A stretch of DNA of 39,271 bases from a virus. This document shows, piece after piece, positions 32,106-38,207 of this stretch. A model generated the notes under the pieces. The model was not told the origin of the DNA. It saw only the letters and a list, made by a program, of their open reading frames with translations, and did no database searches. The position numbers and the translations under genes were made by a program. How positions within the stretch are numbered: position 1 is the stretch's first letter; each line of letters begins with the position of its first letter. The stretch lies in IMG/VR virus record IMGVR_UViG_3300050133_000049, positions 1-39,271 of that record. One strand, 5' to 3'.

Positions 32106-32279
32106 CTAGAAATTTAAGGGCGGCTCATATGGGCCGCCCAATCCCGTTTTAACGTCTGACGGGCCGTATCGACGCGGGCCTTTACGTTGATTAGCGTCCG
32201 CGGTGCGGGCAGCATTACCTGGTCGACACCTCACGTACCTAACGTCGTGCCCTTTTATCCCACGCCCTCGATGAAGCAT
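32106..32279 (-). CDS. possible 57-residue basic protein
   Basis: An ORF from ATG 32279 to TAG 32106-32108 (MLHRGRGIKGHDVRYVRC, then RKGPRRYGPSDV and GGPYEPPLNF). It fills a gap in the operon exactly, starting eight bases after the previous stop and ending where the next SD begins, but has no clear SD. The hairpin GGGCGGC/GCCGCCC (32118-32139) lies in its 3' part and could instead be a terminator followed by TTAAATTT, so this is either a coding gene or the operon's internal terminator. Confidence 0.4.
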   Translation of the reverse strand: MLHRGRGIKGHDVRYVRCRPGNAARTADANQRKGPRRYGPSDVKTGLGGPYEPPLNF

Positions 32280-32286
32280 CACCAGT

Positions 32287-32454
32287 TTACGCGGGTAAAC
32301 TTGTCCGAACCTTCTTTATCTTGATCTGCTCGTTCCGTACCGAAAACTCATGTCCACGCCCGTCTATGATGCGGGTGAGGGTCGCGCCGCGTTCTAAAAT
32401 TGAGATCGGCGAACCTTGAAAGTACGCTATCTCGACGCTGCGCGTGCTGGTCAT
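32287..32454 (-). CDS. 55-residue hypothetical protein
   Basis: MTSTRSVEIAYFQGS, then LERGATLTRIIDGRGHEF and a basic end. The start overlaps the preceding stop (ATGA). A beta-rich small protein, perhaps SH3-like, function unknown. It is below usual gene-calling length. Confidence 0.55.
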   Translation of the reverse strand: MTSTRSVEIAYFQGSPISILERGATLTRIIDGRGHEFSVRNEQIKIKKVRTSLPA

Positions 32455-32690
32455 AGTTTCTCTACCTCCATGACTGCGCTGGTTATAATCAGCCGACCCA
32501 CGTATCTGTCATCGACCGGCGGACAGATCATGATTACCGAACAGCCTAAGTTGACTTCCGGAATATCTACTAGCAGCCCGGTCTCGCCGCGCACGTAGCC
32601 GGAATTCTCAGTCTCGGTTACCCGCGCCCACCGCATATGCTCGGTGTCGATTTCGTACACGCTGCCCGTGATCGTCTTGAATCGGATCAT
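32451..32690 (-). CDS. 79-residue hypothetical protein
   Basis: ATG 32690 follows GAGGAAATTCGT and overlaps the cREC stop (ATGA). MIRFKTITGSVYEIDTEHMR, then WARVTETENSG and VDIPEVNLGCSVIMICP. A beta-barrel-like small protein of unknown role. Confidence 0.65.
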   Translation of the reverse strand: MIRFKTITGSVYEIDTEHMRWARVTETENSGYVRGETGLLVDIPEVNLGCSVIMICPPVDDRYVGRLIITSAVMEVEKL

Positions 32691-33028
32691 ACGAATTTCC
32701 TCCCGTACCACTTGATAATGACTTGTTCCATGCGCGCCTTGCCCGCAGGATTCGCGGAATGCACACGCACGCCTAGCTCGGGCCAGTATTGCGGGTGTTG
32801 CTCCAGGAACAGGACGACATCGTAGCCGGACATTTGTCCGTCTTCGTAAATCTTGCCTAGGTAGCCGCCTAGGACCATCTGGCCTTCGGACAAATCGTGG
32901 TCTAGCGAAGCTATGCTGACGTCGCCGGTGCGGAACAGGTCGACCGCCTCCTTCGCAGTCTTGGCCCATACCCAATCGGGTCGTCCGAGATGCGCCGGGT
33001 CTCGGATGTCATCTAGCCAAAGTCGCAT
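32687..33028 (-). CDS. cyclic-phosphate-processing receiver domain (cREC) protein
   Basis: A 113-residue protein with the cREC pattern: MRLWLDDIRDP (D6, D7), then IASLDHDLSE (D43, H44, D45) and VHSANPAGKARM near the end. The family is a receiver-like fold predicted to act on cyclic-phosphate ends of RNA or related nucleotides; it is not a phosphorelay regulator. Here it lies in an operon with a Thg1-like enzyme. Its start overlaps the preceding gene by 20 bases. Confidence 0.75.
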   Translation of the reverse strand: MRLWLDDIRDPAHLGRPDWVWAKTAKEAVDLFRTGDVSIASLDHDLSEGQMVLGGYLGKIYEDGQMSGYDVVLFLEQHPQYWPELGVRVHSANPAGKARMEQVIIKWYGRKFV

Positions 33029-33218
33029 CGTATGCCTCCGTACTGATTGTTAGGATTCGTCTACGGAACTTATTATGCGCGCGACTGTTAAAATAGTCAA
33101 GGCATTTTATCATGTATTCGTTTGCTTCAAACATGTCACTGACATACGGTTCGTCGAAGCTTTCGGTCCATGGCTCGCCAGTGCACGCTTCGGTGTGGAA
33201 CAGGACGTCAAACTTCAC
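33009..33218 (-). CDS. 69-residue hypothetical protein
   Basis: Starts at GTG 33218, which overlaps the previous stop (GTGA): VKFDVLFHTEACTGEPWTES, then EANEYMIKCLDYFNSRAHNK. Upstream in-frame codons would run through the preceding gene in another frame and look unnatural. Function unknown. Confidence 0.62.
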   Translation of the reverse strand: MKFDVLFHTEACTGEPWTESFDEPYVSDMFEANEYMIKCLDYFNSRAHNKFRRRILTISTEAYDATLAR

Positions 33219-33403
33219 GACTGCGCCTCTATGCCCGCCTCGAACGCGCGGCTCATGTCGTCCGCATGTTCCTCGGCATCTTCCTCTCGCCCGTAACTCG
33301 TCCCGCCCGCGAAGCCATCGGGGCCGATTACGACCCACGTCTTGCCTTCGCCGCACTTGCTGCAACCAGGATGCTCTTGTTCGACTTTGTATGCGTCAGC
33401 CAT
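33215..33403 (-). CDS. 62-residue protein with one Cys pair
   Basis: MADAYKVEQEHPGCSKCGEG, then WVVIGPDGFAGGTS and an acidic helix (REEDAEEHADDMSRAFEAG). The single CxxC could be half of a zinc site. Its start overlaps the preceding stop (TAATG). Function unknown. Confidence 0.62.
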   Translation of the reverse strand: MADAYKVEQEHPGCSKCGEGKTWVVIGPDGFAGGTSYGREEDAEEHADDMSRAFEAGIEAQS

Positions 33404-33651
33404 TATTTTATCTCCTTGTTCAATTCGAAGAGTTTCTGACTTATAGTATCGATCTGATCCTCCGACAATAAATTAGTTTCGTCGTCGAATGAAGGATAGA
33501 ACACGTACTCTTTCGCAGCTTGAAAGTACCGTATCCATCCTTTAAGAATGATGCCTTGAGTAATTTCGAATGGCCCGCGGGGTACGAAGGCGCGGGGTAC
33601 GAAGGCGCGGGATACTTCTCTGAATATAAGTTCGTTTTTACCAGAGGTCAT
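33403..33651 (-). CDS. 82-residue protein with a short duplication
   Basis: MTSGKNELIFREVSRAFVPR then AFVPRGPFEITQG. A 15-base unit encoding AFVPR is repeated about two and a half times (33580-33612), a recent slippage-type duplication. The C-terminal half is helical. Overlaps the upstream protease gene by 14 bases. Function unknown. Confidence 0.62.
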   Translation of the reverse strand: MTSGKNELIFREVSRAFVPRAFVPRGPFEITQGIILKGWIRYFQAAKEYVFYPSFDDETNLLSEDQIDTISQKLFELNKEIK

Positions 33652-34036
33652 GGAATGCTCCTTGTTTAGCTTTGTCCATCATGCAATCCTGAAAAGCTAC
33701 GCCGTGGTCTCCGTCGGGCAACGGCTGCTCTATGTTCTCTGCAACCCACACGTGGCACATTTCGTGAATCAGGCTCTCGTGCGTCGTGACTGACGCGCGA
33801 TTCGTCACCGCGTCAATTTGAATTACGTAGCGCCCGCCCTCCACCCTCGTTTGCCCCATCGCATCCTGCAACGAAAGATCGGCCCATTGTGTGACTGTAC
33901 TCTTCGGCAGTGTGCCGCCGAAGTACCGCACATTGTACCAATCGTACCACGGCTGCAGATTCTCGCGTCCGGGCCGCGCATACAGACCGGCGACCGCGAG
34001 GACGGTTACAAGCGCGACCAGCTTAAAAATTCTCAT
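33638..34036 (-). CDS. exported SprT-like zinc metalloprotease
   Basis: A 132-residue protein with an N-terminal signal peptide (MRIFKLVALVTVLAVAGLYA) and a SprT-type core: YNVRYFGGTLP, then HESLIHEMCHVW with HEMCH at 91-95 and the third ligand probably H111 (DGDHGVAFQDCM). SprT family enzymes are normally cytosolic, so a secreted form is unusual; it may act in the periplasm or envelope, or be membrane-anchored. Its start overlaps the previous stop by four bases. Confidence 0.75.
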   Translation of the reverse strand: MRIFKLVALVTVLAVAGLYARPGRENLQPWYDWYNVRYFGGTLPKSTVTQWADLSLQDAMGQTRVEGGRYVIQIDAVTNRASVTTHESLIHEMCHVWVAENIEQPLPDGDHGVAFQDCMMDKAKQGAFHDLW

Positions 34037-34305
34037 AAAGACCAGTTGTATTCTTTGAATGTCTGTTCCTTAGCTTGTGCGACACCCAATACTCCAAATT
34101 GTTCACGTCGGTCGTAAATGACCGCGGCAGCGTATCCGATCGAGTGAGACTCTAGGTGTTCCTTAGCTTCAACTACCGACCCAAAATTTCCCATTGTGCG
34201 GAATCTACTGCACAAACCATCGCTGTTCGGATCGTAAATAATTAACGCAAACCGCCTCGGTCCAACTTCTCCGAATTGTTTGTGTTTCTTCTTTTTCTTT
34301 GTCAT
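34033..34305 (-). CDS. 90-residue hypothetical protein
   Basis: A very basic start (MTKKKKKHKQFGEVGPRRFA) followed by an alpha/beta fold candidate (LIIYDPNSDGLCSRFRTMGN, AAAVIYDRREQFGVLG). AGGAGGAACA precedes ATG. Function unknown. Confidence 0.65.
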   Translation of the reverse strand: MTKKKKKHKQFGEVGPRRFALIIYDPNSDGLCSRFRTMGNFGSVVEAKEHLESHSIGYAAAVIYDRREQFGVLGVAQAKEQTFKEYNWSL

Positions 34306-34320
34306 TGTTCCTCCTTTAAA

Positions 34321-34683
34321 TTATAATAAATTGTCGTACCCCCCAATTCGAATCAACCGACGTTTGTTCGCTTCGAAGGTCTCGTCATGGTGCACGTGCA
34401 GCCCTGCCGCAAGGTGCAACATTTCATGCTGCAGAACGATGAACACGATCCGCCTGCCGCAGGCCCACACCGCCTTGCTAAACGTGATCTTGTAGTACAA
34501 CAACGCGTGCGCCTGATCAGCCATGCGTGCACACTCTCCGGACTGGCCGTAACCCATTCGATCCACTCCGAAGGTTACGTTCTTCGGTAGCGAGTCCGAG
34601 AAGCACATCCGATTGATCTGTGCGTACCGCCGTTGCACATCCTTAACTGTTACTCGGCGTACTCGCTTCCGTGGTTTGACCAT
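34321..34683 (-). CDS. SprT-like zinc metalloprotease, cytosolic form
   Basis: A 120-residue protein without a signal peptide. Basic start, then RRYAQINRMCFSDSLPKNVT, and the active site VLQHEMLHLAAG (HEMLH 86-90) with HVHHDETF supplying the third ligand. SprT/Spartan relatives degrade DNA-protein crosslinks or act as small metallopeptidases. Two of these enzymes of different localisation lie one gene apart. Confidence 0.8.
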   Translation of the reverse strand: MVKPRKRVRRVTVKDVQRRYAQINRMCFSDSLPKNVTFGVDRMGYGQSGECARMADQAHALLYYKITFSKAVWACGRRIVFIVLQHEMLHLAAGLHVHHDETFEANKRRLIRIGGYDNLL

Positions 34684-35401
34684 GTTCCTCCTTGTCTTCG
34701 GGCCAGATTTGGGGAATCAGGAGCCGCGTAATGTCTCGGCCGTCGTCACTTGTGAGTAGCGGCGCCGCGTACACGTTCTCTTTCAGGATCATGCCGCCGC
34801 GCTTGAACCGCTCTGGATACGCGTCCCAATTGTCTCCAGCATCCTTAATCATCTTCAACTGAGCGTCGATACTCTTCTTGAGAAGCTGTTTAGAACTGTA
34901 GTGGACCCGCGCAGTACTTTGGATGGAATTTTTAATCGCGTCCTTCTGGCGCCAAATAAAATAATTCTCCACCTCGACGTAATCCGCGATAGTGAACGCC
35001 CGCGCGTCGAACAGGGCGCCGGACGGATGTGCGTGCGTGATCGCTGAAGCCAAGCGGTTGAATGCCATGGTCAGCATCGACGCGGTAATGCTTGAGATTT
35101 TCTGTAAGTTGCCGTCGTGCCACGCGTCCGTGTTCGGCTTGGCAAAGTCGGTAAGCAGGATCGACACTTCGTCGAACTGGGTGTATCCGAAGATGGCACC
35201 TTGGATGTTCCGGATCAGCCAACCCGCGGACAGGTCGAGCACGTCCGCGAATTGCGCGTCGTACGGCCGGTCCAAGTCCTTTGTCCAACTATGGAAGCCT
35301 ACGCCGTCCAGCCGGACGATGGTGTACGTGCGCCGAGGCAGCATGTACCGCGTACGGTCTTCGTACCGCTCCTTCATTCTGTCGCCTATGTTGTCCGTCA
35401 T
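34643..35401 (-). CDS. Thg1-like 3'-5' nucleotidyltransferase
   Basis: A 252-residue protein. TIVRLDGVGFHSWTKDLDRP contains the first metal Asp (D32) and H37. GAIFGYTQFDEVSILLTDF contains D77 and E78, matching the Asp/Asp/Glu set of tRNA-His guanylyltransferase (human D29, D76, E77). Thg1-like proteins add nucleotides to the 5' ends of tRNAs, and bacterial forms repair truncated tRNA 5' ends. Phage copies may restore tRNAs damaged by host nucleases (inference). The end is polar and low-complexity (EHGQTTEASTPSNS). Overlaps the SWIM gene by four bases (ATGA). Confidence 0.88.
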   Translation of the reverse strand: MTDNIGDRMKERYEDRTRYMLPRRTYTIVRLDGVGFHSWTKDLDRPYDAQFADVLDLSAGWLIRNIQGAIFGYTQFDEVSILLTDFAKPNTDAWHDGNLQKISSITASMLTMAFNRLASAITHAHPSGALFDARAFTIADYVEVENYFIWRQKDAIKNSIQSTARVHYSSKQLLKKSIDAQLKMIKDAGDNWDAYPERFKRGGMILKENVYAAPLLTSDDGRDITRLLIPQIWPEDKEEHGQTTEASTPSNS

Positions 35402-35634
35402 AGCCCCTCTTTCTCCGCGCGCCGCAATACTGCCTTAATGTGATCGCACTTCGCACGCGGATGAAACATTCTATGCGTACAATCGCATCGGAATGTGAGC
35501 CCGGTGCCCCGGCGGCTGGCGGTAACCAGGTGGCGGCTTAGCGGATTCGACCGAGATTCGGTCTCAGCGTAAAGAACGATTCCGGCCTTTGCGTCTTTCG
35601 CTTTCTTGAACTGGTAGATTCTCACGGGCGCCAT
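35398..35634 (-). CDS. SWIM zinc-finger protein
   Basis: A 78-residue protein with C50, C52, C63 and H65 (FRCDCTHRMFHPRAKCDH), the CxCx(n)CxH pattern of SWIM domains, which bind nucleic acid or protein partners. The N-terminus is a small beta region (PVRIYQFKKAKDAKAGIVLY). Overlaps both neighbours. Confidence 0.72.
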   Translation of the reverse strand: MAPVRIYQFKKAKDAKAGIVLYAETESRSNPLSRHLVTASRRGTGLTFRCDCTHRMFHPRAKCDHIKAVLRRAEKEGL

Positions 35635-36077
35635 CCTTCGTTGAGAACCTTGCCATTTGTCGCCACTACTTTGCGCAACAGGCTACACGCGACTTTGGCC
35701 TTAGTGAGTGTCGTATTCGCTTTATGGTACGCATTAATATAGCGCTTCGGCCACAGTTTTGAGTCTTCTTTTGGATCGAACCCAAAAAACAATCGGCGCG
35801 CCTGATTAAGAGTTAAACCTAAATGTTTGGCGAGCACTTCGTCTTTTACATACGGGCCTAACCCGAGTAATTTTTCCGTACTCCCACCGATGCAACACAC
35901 GGAACCGCAATTCCGAGTATCTCGCATTACTTTATCGAATAAAATCGTAAAGTTTTGCATGCCATGCTGAGGCTGAGACTCCCACTTCCATATACCCATT
36001 GCGAATCCGCGTCCCTGATCTCGAAGTACGTATGGGATCAGCGTCTTGATGATAAACTCTTTCTGTTTGATATTCAT
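35622..36077 (-). CDS. hypothetical phage protein
   Basis: A 151-residue protein (MNIKQKEFIIKTLIPYVLRD, then NCGSVCCIGGSTEKLLG and LGLTLNQARRLFFGF). The CGSVCCIGGS stretch is a memorable motif I associate with phage early-region proteins, but no function is known to me. GAGGGAAC precedes ATG and a promoter lies upstream. Confidence 0.7.
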   Translation of the reverse strand: MNIKQKEFIIKTLIPYVLRDQGRGFAMGIWKWESQPQHGMQNFTILFDKVMRDTRNCGSVCCIGGSTEKLLGLGPYVKDEVLAKHLGLTLNQARRLFFGFDPKEDSKLWPKRYINAYHKANTTLTKAKVACSLLRKVVATNGKVLNEGWRP

Positions 36078-36094
36078 GTTCCCTCCATGTACCG

Positions 36095-36123
36095 AGTCTA
36101 TGTTAATTTCGAACTCTTGTCAA
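36095..36123 (-). promoter_or_regulatory. sigma70-type promoter in the early operon
   Basis: Minus-strand TTGACA (36123-36118), 17-base spacer, TAGACT (36100-36095). The -10 box overlaps the stop codon of the upstream gene. It would drive the 35622 gene and those beyond it. Confidence 0.65.
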
Positions 36124-36289
36124 GCTTTTTCTTCCAGATTACGCGAATTTGTCGCATCACTTCAGCTTTGATAACTTGGACACTCACACCAAAGGTTTCC
36201 GCTAAGTCTTCGACGGAGCCATCGCCCGCGACCCAAAGCCAGATATTGCGTTGGTCTCGTTCGTTGAATTTTGATTTCGGAGTAGCCAC
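36098..36289 (-). CDS. small HTH-like protein
   Basis: A 63-residue protein starting at GTG 36289 that shares a base with the previous stop (TAGTG). NIWLWVAGDGSVEDLAETFG then VSVQVIKAEVMRQIRV resembles a helix-turn-helix (sigma-like or resolvase-like). Probably a small DNA-binding regulator. Confidence 0.6.
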   Translation of the reverse strand: MATPKSKFNERDQRNIWLWVAGDGSVEDLAETFGVSVQVIKAEVMRQIRVIWKKKLDKSSKLT

Positions 36290-36480
36290 TATAGCTCCTC
36301 GACTTCGATCACTTCAAATTTGTTTCCGGACCGCTCAATCTGATTCCACGTACGGAAGCATCGGACGCATACTTCATCGTCGCTGGCTATCCGGTGCCGG
36401 TACGTCGTGATCTTCTTACCGTCCGCGGTATACGTGAGTTTACGCGCGCACGAGTTTTCGAATCTTAGTTCTCCAGTCAT
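36289..36480 (-). CDS. small Cys-containing protein
   Basis: A 63-residue protein; ATG 36480 shares a base with the MazG-like stop (TAATG) and follows GGTGGAAT. MTGELRFENSCARKLTYTAD, then ASDDEVCVRCFRTWNQIERS; CxxC plus another Cys could hold zinc. Function unknown. Confidence 0.62.
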   Translation of the reverse strand: MTGELRFENSCARKLTYTADGKKITTYRHRIASDDEVCVRCFRTWNQIERSGNKFEVIEVEEL

Positions 36481-36815
36481 TATTCCACCTTTCCGAGTTT
36501 CCGGGAGTATTCTTGGTATCTTGTAATCTTTTCCCACTTCGCTTTCTTAATCTCCAACAGTTCTGCATCGCTCACGACCGGGATCTCCTGGAACAGCGTT
36601 AGGAGGTCGATTGTCGCGACCAGGTCGTTGATTTCGCCGCGCAGCCGTTGCGCATTGGTCAGCTTCATTTCGTCCGTGAACACCCGGCCCGCGTTGATCG
36701 AATTCGTCGCTTGAGACTCTTCGGCGCCGAATTGGATCTGCTTCAGGGCACGCTGTGCAACTTCGGCGCACTCTTCGGCAAGCTTCGTGAGTAAGAATTG
36801 TGCGTGATCAAGCAT
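36480..36815 (-). CDS. MazG-like nucleotide pyrophosphohydrolase
   Basis: A 111-residue, all-helical protein. AEECAEVAQRALKQIQFG carries the EExxE metal motif (E14, E15, E18), and LRGEINDLVATIDLL carries the second acidic set (ExxD). The fold hydrolyses nucleoside triphosphates, and phage versions alter nucleotide or (p)ppGpp pools. Start and stop both overlap neighbours. Confidence 0.75.
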   Translation of the reverse strand: MLDHAQFLLTKLAEECAEVAQRALKQIQFGAEESQATNSINAGRVFTDEMKLTNAQRLRGEINDLVATIDLLTLFQEIPVVSDAELLEIKKAKWEKITRYQEYSRKLGKVE

Positions 36816-36937
36816 TATTTAATCTCCTTGTCGCGGGCCTTCACGATAACGAGGCACGCTTTGCAATACACGAAGCGACCGTACGTTACCTTCTCGCCCT
36901 CAATGACTTTGGTGCAGCGTGCGCAGCCCTGGTTCAT
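36815..36937 (-). CDS. 40-residue zinc-ribbon microprotein
   Basis: MNQGCARCTKVIEGEKV, then YGRFVYCKACLVIVKARDKE; two CxxC pairs form a clean zinc ribbon. Start overlaps the upstream stop (ATGA) and its stop overlaps the next start (TAATG). Below normal gene-calling length but well supported. Confidence 0.7.
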   Translation of the reverse strand: MNQGCARCTKVIEGEKVTYGRFVYCKACLVIVKARDKEIK

Positions 36938-37155
36938 TGGCGGCTTTCCAGGTCGACATACGTGGTGGGTATATGGTACGACGATCCCGTTTTGTCCCAG
37001 CCACCACGAATCTCACCGCTCTGCTGGTCGGTGATTTCCACGTAATGTTGCTTCGGACGACCGACTTTCTTTGCGGCCATCCACAACTCGTTCGCGCGTG
37101 GGTTCTTGCGCTTGCTGTGATCCCTGGACTTCCCTACTCTGATATCAGTTGCCAT
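36934..37155 (-). CDS. 73-residue hypothetical protein
   Basis: MATDIRVGKSRDHSKRKNPR, then QHYVEITDQQSGEIRGGWDK. Basic N-terminus, beta-rich C-terminus. AGGAGGTGAC precedes ATG, and a possible promoter (TTGACA 37208-37203) lies upstream. Function unknown. Confidence 0.65.
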   Translation of the reverse strand: MATDIRVGKSRDHSKRKNPRANELWMAAKKVGRPKQHYVEITDQQSGEIRGGWDKTGSSYHIPTTYVDLESRQ

Positions 37156-37179
37156 GTCACCTCCTAGGTTGCTGTCCGA

Positions 37180-37208
37180 ATAGTCTCAAATTCCACTCTT
37201 CTTGTCAA
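37180..37208 (-). promoter_or_regulatory. possible promoter
   Basis: Minus-strand TTGACA (37208-37203) with 17 bases to GACTAT (37185-37180). The -35 is perfect but the -10 poor. Confidence 0.4.
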
Positions 37209-37218
37209 GCACTATTTT

Positions 37219-37561
37219 GGGAATTATATAGTTGACTCCCTCGGTTTAGGCTCCCAGCCTTTACTGTTTATTGCGTTATACAGCTTTTGTAGCGCCTTAT
37301 CCAACGCATCAAAAGTCGGGTCAGAACGAAAATCGTTAGGTAACTGTTCCCAATGGTCCAAGACATTGCCAATTTCCTTGCTAAAAGCCCATGTTTTGCG
37401 TGAGTCCCACTGATGGGGTCCTTCGTGGGCCGAGTTTAATTCACAGCGAAATGGACCTAACCATTCGTCGCAGCGAATTTCAATCGTATTCGCGGGAATA
37501 AATTGATTCATTGTCATCATATCTCCTTTGTTTACTTGCGGGAGTTATCTATATAATTCCC
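37219..37561. repeat. 22-base inverted repeats flanking one gene
   Basis: The segment 37219-37240 and the reverse complement of 37540-37561 match at 20 of 22 positions (GGGAATTATATAG..., ending ACTCCC). They overlap the stop codons of the 37224 gene and of the HNH gene. They may be a transposition or recombination scar, or a pair of operators. Confidence 0.7.
37224..37520 (-). CDS. hypothetical protein
   Basis: A 98-residue protein (EIRCDEWLGPFRCELNSAHE, then HQWDSRKTWAFSKEIG, and a helical end). The start may be the first, second or fourth Met; AAAGGAGAT fits best with the second (37517). Cys and His in the first third could bind a metal. It lies between the inverted repeats and directly after the HNH gene. 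Confidence 0.65.
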   Translation of the reverse strand: MMTMNQFIPANTIEIRCDEWLGPFRCELNSAHEGPHQWDSRKTWAFSKEIGNVLDHWEQLPNDFRSDPTFDALDKALQKLYNAINSKGWEPKPRESTI

Positions 37562-38207
37562 CTATTTTGAACCCGTATAACTTAAGAAATTCCCTAGCCC
37601 ATTTGATTTTGTCCGACACGCGCTGCCCGGCAGGGTGTGCAACAGACCAGAGTTCCAAATTGCGGTCACGATTATCTGCGCGGCGCCCATTTAAATGATG
37701 AACTTTCTCATGCGGGTGCAATAATCTACCTAGTCTCTTCTCCATCACGACGCGATGTTGCATCTTTCTTTTACTCCCGTTTATGCGAACCCAAATATAC
37801 CCGTGTCTATCTACTCCACTACTGTTTGTTGAATTCTTCCAAAATGTATAATGATGTTGGGCCGAACAGAAGTGATTCTTGCTTCTAGTTCTTTTAGAAT
37901 TCGGGATAATAAGCAGCTTCCCACACAACGCACAATTTACCGTTTTAGTATGGTCGAGTTTGTGGCATTTGTATGAACAATACAGTCTCAATCTACCCTT
38001 ATTCCTAAGCTGCCATCTTGCGATTACAAAACTTCTTTTGCAAAATTTACAAGTTTTGTTTGTCGCGGCAGCCCGTTTCTTCCTGGCGCCTAGCCAACGA
38101 TTTCTGCAAAGAACTGAACAAAAATAATTCCTTGCCTTCGACCCAAACATCCAAGGCTTGCGCGGAATCTTTCGTTTACAAAAATCACAATTATGTTGAA
38201 TTTTCAT
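37545..38207 (-). CDS. HNH endonuclease with three zinc knuckles
   Basis: A 220-residue protein. Three Cys clusters fill the N-terminal 125 residues (CDFCKRKI...CSVLCRNRW; CKFCKRSF...CSYKCHKL; CALCGKLL...CSAQHHYT). The HNH nuclease follows: QHRVVMEKRLGRLLHPHEKV, then HHLNGRRADNRDRNLELWS and HPAGQRV. This is a different HNH type from those at 1321 and 7728 and looks like a homing nuclease inserted at the 3' end of the helicase gene. The start overlaps the helicase end by 17 bases. AT-rich. Confidence 0.85.
   Translation of the reverse strand: MKIQHNCDFCKRKIPRKPWMFGSKARNYFCSVLCRNRWLGARKKRAAATNKTCKFCKRSFVIARWQLRNKGRLRLYCSYKCHKLDHTKTVNCALCGKLLIIPNSKRTRSKNHFCSAQHHYTFWKNSTNSSGVDRHGYIWVRINGSKRKMQHRVVMEKRLGRLLHPHEKVHHLNGRRADNRDRNLELWSVAHPAGQRVSDKIKWAREFLKLYGFKIGELYR

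Noticed and set aside
32118-32139. Minus-strand rho-independent terminator (GGGCGGC/GCCGCCC then TTAAATTT)
   Set aside because: The run after the hairpin is not a clean T-tract, and the operon continues with coupled genes, so I list it only within the 57-residue ORF entry.
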